A stretch of DNA of 64,000 nucleotides, taken from assembly GCA_946122785.1 (NCBI GenBank), contig CAMGYJ010000011.1:18848001-18912000 (forward strand). The letters are read 5' to 3'. The number at the start of each line of letters is the position of its first letter. Position 1 is the stretch's first letter. Positions 57,323 to 64,000 of the stretch are shown here, in pieces. The notes beneath the pieces are model-generated. The model saw only the letters and a list, made by a program, of their open reading frames with translations. It searched no databases and was not told the DNA's origin. Source of the stretch: Linum tenue. Its lineage: Eukaryota > Streptophyta > Magnoliopsida > Malpighiales > Linaceae. A program made the position numbers and the translations under genes.

Positions 57323-60300
57323 TCAAGCGAAGGAGTGAATGTCAAGAAGTCTGAGCTTGACAAAGAGATGATGAAATTGATCGACACTCAATCCCTTTGT
57401 GAAAATATCGGCAGGCTGATCGGCAGTAGCAATTTTGGCCGGAGCAATCTCACTAGACTGAACGCGCTCCCGGAAAAAATGGCAATCCATCTCAACGTGC
57501 TTAGTACGCTCGTGGAAAACCAGGTTAGCAGCAATGTGAAGGGCTCCGTGGTTATCGAAAAACAACATAGTGGGACGCGAGGATGGAACACCCAAATTGA
57601 GGAGGAGCCACCGTAACCAGAGAAGCTCACTAACGGCACTCGCCATCGCCTTGTACTCAGCCTCAGCGGAAGAACGGGCAACCACCGTCTGTTTCTTGGT
57701 GCGCCAGGAAATGGGTGAGTCACCAAGAGTAATGAAGAAGCCCATCGAGGAAGAAAAGTAGAGGCCACGACCTGGAGAATCCTTGAGATATCGAAGAACG
57801 CGAACAGTAGAATCCTCATGATCCTGAGTGGGAGTCTGCATCGCTTAGCTGAGAAGATTAACAGCAATTGCGATATCGGGGCGCGTGAAAGTCAGGTAGA
57901 GTAGACGCCCAACGAGATGCTGATAAGCAGCAGGATCGCGCGCCGGAGGGGAAGGCAGACGCCCCAAGCTATTTTGCTGCTCAATAGGTGTAGCACAAGG
58001 CCGAGCAGCCTCAAGGCCAGTATCAGCCAGAATCTCTAGGACGTATTTAAGTTGATTAAGGACCAAACCTTTGGGAGAGCGAGCTACCTCAATCCCCAGG
58101 AAGTACTTGAGCGTGCCTAGGTCCTTGATGGTGAAACGATCATGAAGAAAGGTCTTGACTTGTTGAATGAAAGACAAACCATTACCCGTGAGGATAACAT
58201 CATCAACATAAATAAGAGCAACCACAAAGGTGGAACCGCGGCGGTATGTGAACAGAGCATTATCCGCCCGGCTTTGGACAAAGTGTAGCTCCAACAAAGC
58301 TTGCGTAAACTTCTGGTACCAATTGAGAGAAGCCTGACGCAAACCATAGATGGATTTATGTAATCGGCAAACCCGAGTATCACCAGGACGAGAAAAGCCT
58401 TGAAGAACACTCATGTAAACTTCCTTGTGCAGATCGCCATGCAGGAAAGCGTTGTTCATATCGAGTTGGTGAATGTGTCAACCTCGTGTGCCAGCAACAG
58501 CGAGAACACACTGGACAGTTACCAATTTAGCCACCGGAGCATAGGTATCGTGGAAATCTACGCCCTCAATTTGAGTAAAATCCTTTGCCGCCAACCGCGC
58601 CTTATAGCGCTCAATAAAACCGTCGGGGCAAAACTTGATCTTAAAAACCCATTTACAGGCAATGACACGTTTCCCGGGTGGAAGGTCAACCAAGGACCAA
58701 GTGCGATTGGCCACCAACGCATCAATTTCCAGCTGCATAGCATCCCGCCAATGCTTATATCGTACAACTTGAAAGAAATGAGTCGGTTCGTTGATGGCAG
58801 TAACCGCAACCACAAAGGCATGATGGGCGATCGAAAGACGATGATAACTAACATAGTCATCTAGTGGATACAAGGCAGTGGCCGAGTGTGCGGAACCTGG
58901 TAGCTGAACGTCGTATCCAACCAGGCGTGTAGTGGGACGACGAATCCGATCCCCACGACGAAGAGGAACTGGCGTCGCTGGAGAGGATGGACCCGCATCA
59001 GAGATGGCTGGCACGGAGGCGGACGGAACATGATCATCACCAGTAGATTCGGATGTGTAGGGAGAGTCAGGCATAGGCACATCTTGTGTGGTAGGCGTTG
59101 CATGCATGGGAGAAGACTCCACTTCAGAAGGAGTGGTGCTGGGATCAGTAGGAGAACGCTCTAGTGGAGCACCCAAGGGAACCATATCATCATCCTCATC
59201 GTGTATGGGAGGAGAGGAAATGCCATGCTGCGGAATGGACACAACAACTGGGTTGATCCTGGAATCCTCAAAATCACGATAGGGAAAAACTTGTTCAAGG
59301 AACTTAACATCCCGTGAAGTATAGATGGTCTTCTTTTCGAGGTTGTAAAATCGATAGCCACGTTGAGACGATGGATATCCTAAGAAAATGCCAGCTCGAC
59401 CACGTTCTCAAACTTGAGCAAACCATGGTGGGTATCCCACGCATATACCAGACAACCAAAACTACAAAGGTGGGCATACGAGGCATTTTTCTTGAACAAG
59501 ATTTGGAAAGGAGACTAATTCCCGATGGAGACTAGGGGCATCCGGTTGATAAGATAAGTTGCAGTGAGCACACACTCGCCCCAGAACTTGATGGGTAAAT
59601 TGGGCGGAACCGCAAAGCACGAGCAGTGTCGAGCAAATACCGGTGTTTGCGTTCCACAACCCCATTATGATGGGGAGTATATGTACAAGAGGTTTGCAGA
59701 ACTATCCCCTTCTTCGTGTAGTAATCGAGCAAGAGAGTGCTTGAGAATTCAGGCCCATTATCAGCCTGTATACGCCGCACCTGTCCACCGAACTGGGTGC
59801 TAACCATGTTGCAAAAGTACAGCAAATGACGACCAACATCTGATTTATGATGCAGTAAGAAAACCCATACTGCACGACTGTAATCATCAACGATGGTTAA
59901 AAAATAACGAGCCCCGAAGGTGGAGGCTGTCCTATAACTGCCCCAAATATCCATATGTATCAATTCAAAACATGACTGTGTCGTGATACTACTGGAAACA
60001 AAAGAATCCCGAGTTTGCTTAGCACGCAAACAAGACCGACAAGGTTCTTTATTTTGAACAAAAGAACAATCTAGGAGTTTTTGTAATGAATCCAGCTTCA
60101 CCATAGATGGATGTCCTAGGCGAGCATGCCACAAATCTGTAACATCCAACGGCCGCCGAACCGAATTCGCCATAGGATGATCTTCGTCGAACAGTCGGAG
60201 ATAGTACAATCCATCAACGTGCTTACCCATCCCAATCAACTTCTTGGAGGGTAAGTTTTGAATCACACCTAAATCACGTAAGAAGATCAATGTAACTGGC

Positions 60301-61694
60301 AGATCTGCGGTAAGCCAGCTAACGGAGAGAAGATTGCATTGAAAATCGGGCACATGTAGAACACGACGCAATAATAGATTTATAGACAACTACGTCGATC
60401 CAATACTGTGAACCCTAACTCCTGTCCCATTGGGAATTTTCACCTATAAAGATGGCGAGGTATCCAACTCGACATCCAACATAGAAGAATTATTAACTAT
60501 GTGTTCGTTACATCCCAAGTCAATAACCCAAGTAACAGACTTAGACGGGGAAAGAGGAAACGTACCAGCCATATTCGAGGAGGGCTCGAAGGACGAGGCT
60601 GGTGACTGATGCAAATCTGAGCCCAAGAGCACCTTGAGCTGCACAGATTGCGCCGTTGTCAAACCTGGAAGAGGGCTGTCCTCAATGTCGAATTGAGCTG
60701 CTTGCGGGGCAGGGCGTGTCACACAATCAGCGCGCGTTGTTGGGCATCGATTCCCTTCTCCCTTGTCATTCCCACGAGACGGGAAGCCAATGAGCCTGTA
60801 ACAGGTTTCCTTAATGTGCCCAATGCGATTGCAATGGGAATAGCGAGGTTTGTCAGCATCATCTCACTTGCCGCGGCTGGAGGACCACTCGTCGCGACTG
60901 GAGGACCGCTCGCCACGCCTCTCCCCCTAAACTTGAAACGCCGCTTCTTCGGAACGAGGCTTGAGGCTACTAGCAATCAATCGTTGCTGCTCATCGTTTA
61001 TCACCATTTGATATGCCTCCGCAAGGCTGGGTATGGGTTTCATAGCTAGAACTTGGGATTTGATTGTAGAAAATTGATCATCCAAACCCATTAGAAAATC
61101 AAATAACTTCTCGCTTTCATGTACCTCACGATGCCTTTTCTTCCCATCGCAGTGACAACCAGAACATGTGCAATCCAAAGATGGTGTGAGAGATTGAATC
61201 TCGTCCCAATGCCCACGCAGCTTAGTATAAAACACCGACGATTTTTCTTGCTGGAGGCCAACAATCGTGCGCCAAAGTTCGTACTGTCGAGCCGCACATC
61301 AATCGTGCGCCAAAGTTCGTAAGTCCACCCAGATTTCATGCGCAGTAGCTGCAAATCGAACACTACTGCGAACTTCCTTTGTCATTGAGGTTTTTAACCA
61401 ACCTTTTACCATGGCGTTGCATTGTTTCCAGGCTTCTATCTCCGCGGGAGTTTGGGGTGCCGGGAGGGTTCCATCAACGAAACACAGCTTGTTTTTTGCA
61501 ATGAGGGAGTCAGTGAGGTTGACGACGCATTCACCATAATTAAGGTCGCTAAGGAGCTCCCCCACAAACAAATTACTCGGACTATCAGATTGATGAAGGA
61601 GAAGATGAGGCGGCAGCGCGACCAGAGCACTAGCCGCAGGTTTGGTCGACGTCAACATCGAGGCCTTCCCAGACTCTTCTTCTCCGGAAACCAT
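57323..61694 (-). pseudogene. Copia 3 polyprotein (gag to RNase H), degraded
   Basis: Gag starts at ATG 61694 (MVSGEEESG). A 37-bp tandem duplication near 61260-61320 shifts its frame. The zinc knuckle at about 60835 has its first Cys changed (YSHCNRIGHIKETC). The protease motif reads VIDLGC where DTGA is expected. Integrase 60389-59532 keeps LGHPS, IHMDIWG and [11 protein letters not shown] covers 59242-58478 and 58459-57845 in one frame, with a TGA at 58480-58478 where Trp is usual, and has an intact YVDD. RNase H 57841-57323 lacks the usual DSDW segment (deletion at about 57750) but keeps ARSSAEAEYKAMA. It is non-functional. Confidence 0.88.
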
Positions 61695-61732
61695 GACAGC
61701 GAACAGGTGAGCTTAGACCAGCTCTGATACCA

Positions 61733-62006
61733 TGTAAAATACGATAATACGAAAGCAAGAACACAAGACAACAGGATTTACGTGGCATCCCCGTTCAATG
61801 TGAACGAGACTAATCCACGGAGAGTTAGAGCTCTCGGAGAAAAACTGATATGATTGTCTTACACCTCTCTTATGTGCGGCAGAGAGGAGCCGAGTTACAT
61901 ATATATGGAAGGCTAAACCAAACTCCTAATCTCGTGTAACATGGAGTAGGATAAATTACCAATGATCCCTAATCAATTAATCAATGTCTAATTAGGAATC
62001 ACTACA
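61733..62006 (-). repeat. 5' LTR of copia 3
   Basis: 274 bp. Inner edge fixed by the primer-binding site and outer edge by the gtaca duplication. Confidence 0.9.
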
Positions 62007-62219
62007 GTACACGTCGTCACCGCCAACATTGATGTGCATGAGCATGAACCCTTCACTGTTGAGTATCGTCAGGTGGTCGATCAGGATCTTGCTCAGCTCG
62101 GCCACTTTGGCGTCGTCGAGGACGATGCCGAAGAGTTCGAGCTCCCAGGTGGTCCCGATTCGGCCCGCCGACTTCCATTTCATGACGTTGTTAGCCACGT
62201 CGTGGGTGTTAAGGTCCAT
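62007..62219 (-). pseudogene. Unknown 77-codon ORF split by copia 3 (second part at 57035-57015)
   Basis: From ATG 62219 (MDLNTHDVANNV) the frame is open for 71 codons to the target duplication at 62007-62011. If the element and one duplication copy are removed, it continues at 57035 for six codons and ends at TGA 57017-57015. The continuous frame across the empty site suggests a real coding stretch before insertion. An alternative upstream ATG lies at 62261. A TATA-like tatatata is about 70 bp upstream (62288-62298). I do not recognise the family. It could also be one exon of a longer gene. Confidence 0.4.
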
Positions 62220-62430
62220 TATAGTGGTTAAGATTAGATTAATGTTAAATAAATGCTTCATTAGTTAATTAGACGCATTAATTCAGTATATATATACTTG
62301 CCGTACTCAGCTCAACTTGTGGAGTTTGCTTTATTAATTTCTAGAGCAGTAGGAATAGAGGAGAGAAAAAAGTGCGAAAATTACGGAGCGGCGATTTTGA
62401 GGCGATCTTTGGCGAACTAGGGCAAACTCA
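62220..62430. other. Upstream of the 77-codon ORF and 5' end of the next LINE
   Basis: The TATA-like element on the minus strand is near 62290. The LINE 5' end probably lies near 62340 (after tttattaatttctagagc), where the purine-rich leader begins. No target duplication can be checked because the 3' end is outside the window. Confidence 0.4.
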
Positions 62431-63945
62431 ATGGCGACTATGGCGGTGTCTCCGCCAAAGGCTGGTAAGGATAAGCCGCCGGACACGTTAAGCGGATCTC
62501 GGAGACCTCCAGATGCGTCTTCATCCCCAAATAGCAAGCGGGACAAGGAGACGGTCCAAGAAAAAAAGCGCCCTAGGGCACTGAACGTGAATAACGAAGA
62601 CGTAGTAATAGAGGACATTACGGAAGAGGACATGGAAGCTGATGATGAATCGGGAAGCGCAGATACAGGGAAGCAACCAGGCACAGGTCAAGCTTGGACA
62701 TCGGGGGCACGAAGGCTATTTAGCGAGGTGCTGAAGAAGGACGAATGGTATATAGCAGATTCTGATTCGGAGGATGTTGCGATGGTGGAGAAGGAAGAAG
62801 ATGACTTTGTTGAAGAGCTGGAGGACGACCCAACGTGCCCATCGGTGTTGTTTACAGCAGCTGAGAAAATTAAGTGGCAAAGAGAATGGCGCTCAGCCCT
62901 GGTTGTGCGTGGTCTAGGCCGGAGGGTTTTCTATCAACCGCTCTCGCGCAGACTAAACTTCCTATGGGCAAGGAGAGGTGAGTTGCAGATATCTGACTTA
63001 AAGAATGGTTGTTTTCTAGTGAGGTTTCGACACGGAGATGAATACAATACGACCATCAATGGTGGACCGTGGTTGCTGGGGGATACATATCTCACAGTTA
63101 TGAGGTGGCACAAGGGATTCAATCCATGGACGACGGAGGTAAAGTCTACCATGGTATGGGTTCAGCTGCCAGATTTGCCTATTGAATTTATTAATAAAGA
63201 AGCAGTGATGAGGATCGGAGCATTGATGGGAAGGCCGGTTAAGGTGGATAGAGCAACAGAAGAGGGAGCACGTGGAAATTTTGCTAGGGTTTGCGTTGAG
63301 GTGGACTTGACCAAGCCACTACTACCAAAATACAAAGTGGAAGGGATTAAATACTTAATCCAATATTAAGGGCTTGAGAATAGTGGGTTGGATGAGCAGC
63401 ATGACCCGGTCTATGGGGAGTGGATGATGGTTAAAAGGAAAGCAAGACGTCCAATGCGACGCAGCATGCATGGGGTGGGGAATTTGGAACATGAGCGTAA
63501 ATTGGGAGCGGCTGTTGTTGGTCCAAATCGCTTCTCCACACTTAGTGGGAAAGTAAATGAGACTTCGGGCAGGCATAGCGAGAATGATATGAGCCAGTCG
63601 AAGGAAGAGGCAAGTGGAGAAGCGGAGCGGGAAGTTAATCACCAGAACGTACAAAAGACAAGCTCAGTGCAGGAGGGCAGGGGGAAAGCTGTTGGAGGGC
63701 GTGATCAGGTAGGAGGGCATGGTAGGGCACCTCAAAGTAAACAAAATGATGCAGCAGGGGGGACAAAGGGTAGAGTAAAAACGAAAGAGGGCAGTAAAAA
63801 AGCGAGTTCGATGGGGATGGAAAAGAAGGGGCAGTCGAGTGGTGTGGCAATAAAGGAGCGTGGAAGGAAAGAAGGGGTAGTAGAGAGCAACTCACAAAAA
63901 CATACTGAGGGTGCGGGGAACCCATCCCCTTTGTGTATTAGATGA
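62431..63945 (+). pseudogene. LINE ORF1 (DUF4283 RNA-binding protein) with one stop
   Basis: From ATG 62431 one frame runs to TGA 63943-63945 with a single TAA at 63367-63369. The N-terminal 130 or so codons are acidic and low-complexity. Then comes the DUF4283 domain (WRSALVVRGLGRRV, FLVRFRHGDEYN, GGPWLLGDTYL, MVWVQLPDLPIEF, YLIQY). Just after QY* the usual CCHC zinc knuckle is missing: the text goes from GLENS straight to a YGEWMMVKRKARR motif that normally follows the knuckle. The tail is Lys/Gly-rich. Relatives bind LINE RNA. Confidence 0.85.
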
Positions 63946-64000
63946 GAATACTCAGCCATAACTGCCGTGGTCTGGGGAATACACGGTCAGTTAGAGCTTT
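63943..64000 (+). CDS. LINE ORF2 start (endonuclease), partial
   Basis: The first 19 codons read MRILSHNCRGLGNTRSVRA, matching the N-terminus of plant LINE ORF2 endonucleases (SHNCRGLG). The rest is outside the window. Confidence 0.8.

Larger units (their letters stand above)
57041..62006 (-). mobile_element. Ty1/copia retrotransposon 3
   Basis: LTRs 57041-57315 and 61733-62006 are flanked by a perfect 5-bp duplication, gtaca (57036-57040 and 62007-62011). The primer site gctctgatacca at 61721-61732 abuts the 5' LTR. The plus-strand ctccccctc at 57316 is the complement of the polypurine tract. LTR divergence is about 5%. Minus-strand gene order is copia. The insertion interrupts a 77-codon minus-strand ORF. 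Confidence 0.93.
62340..64000 (+). mobile_element. LINE (L1 type), 5' part, runs off the window
   Basis: A short leader is followed by ORF1 and the first codons of ORF2. ORF2 starts at ATG 63943-63945, overlapping the ORF1 stop (atga), and reads MRILSHNCRGLGNTRSVRA, the start of a plant LINE apurinic-type endonuclease. This copy is not 5'-truncated, unlike the other two LINEs here. Confidence 0.85.

Overview
The window is nuclear DNA of a flowering plant, most likely a eudicot. The evidence is a nine-exon plant gene with short GT-AG introns, a second intact plant gene, AT-rich intergenic DNA, and a dense mix of plant LTR retrotransposons, LINEs, MULEs, hAT/PIF-type MITEs and Helitron ends. 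I could not fix the family or species. No tRNA, rRNA, organellar or bacterial gene was recognised.

Host genes are few. At 1-3067 (+) lies the 3' part of a DUF1749/UPF0613 alpha/beta-hydrolase gene, with all nine visible exons joining in frame. At 38594-40516 (+) is an apparently intact single-exon gene for a membrane-anchored protein with a filamin-like Ig region and an SGNH (NXPE/PC-esterase-like) hydrolase domain. Weaker host candidates are a 91-codon coiled-coil ORF at 47287-47562 (-), a 77-codon ORF split by a copia element (62219-62007 continuing at 57035-57015, -), and a small hydrophobic ORF at 13399-13584 (+).

Layout: 3.4-6.1 kb holds a MULE with hairpin-forming 146-bp repeats and an hAT element cut by a perfect 557-bp tandem duplication. 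6.26-11.72 kb is a complete, young Ty3/gypsy chromovirus (-) broken by a 20-bp duplication and two stop codons. 11.7-16.5 kb is a cluster of hAT, MITE and MULE insertions, including a Pack-MULE carrying a PP2/Nictaba-like gene fragment. 19.0-20.4 kb is a foldback element. 21.8-23.9 kb is a nest: a PIF-like MITE holding an hAT and a MULE with about 40 GAA triplets. 24.8-26.3 kb is a second Pack-MULE, probably holding a CCT-family gene fragment. 27.3-29.1 kb is another foldback element. LINE remnants lie at 30.15-31.0 kb (-) and 34.4-37.05 kb (+, with 15-bp target-site duplications). Helitron-type 3' ends lie at 21.28 and 33.23 kb. Three Ty1/copia elements follow at 42.4-47.1 kb (-, old), 48.2-53.8 kb (+, young but missing its 3' end) and 57.0-62.0 kb (-, intermediate). 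A LINE with ORF1 and the start of ORF2 enters at 62.3 kb and runs off the window.

The genes do not form a pathway. What links the features is mobile-element activity: nested insertions with readable target-site duplications, two MULEs carrying host gene pieces, and several long inverted repeats that could give double-stranded RNA if transcribed. I found no wholly new system. The strongest leads are the shared-terminus MULE family with captured genes, the paired Helitron 3' ends, the foldback loci and the 77-codon ORF rebuilt across a copia insertion site.
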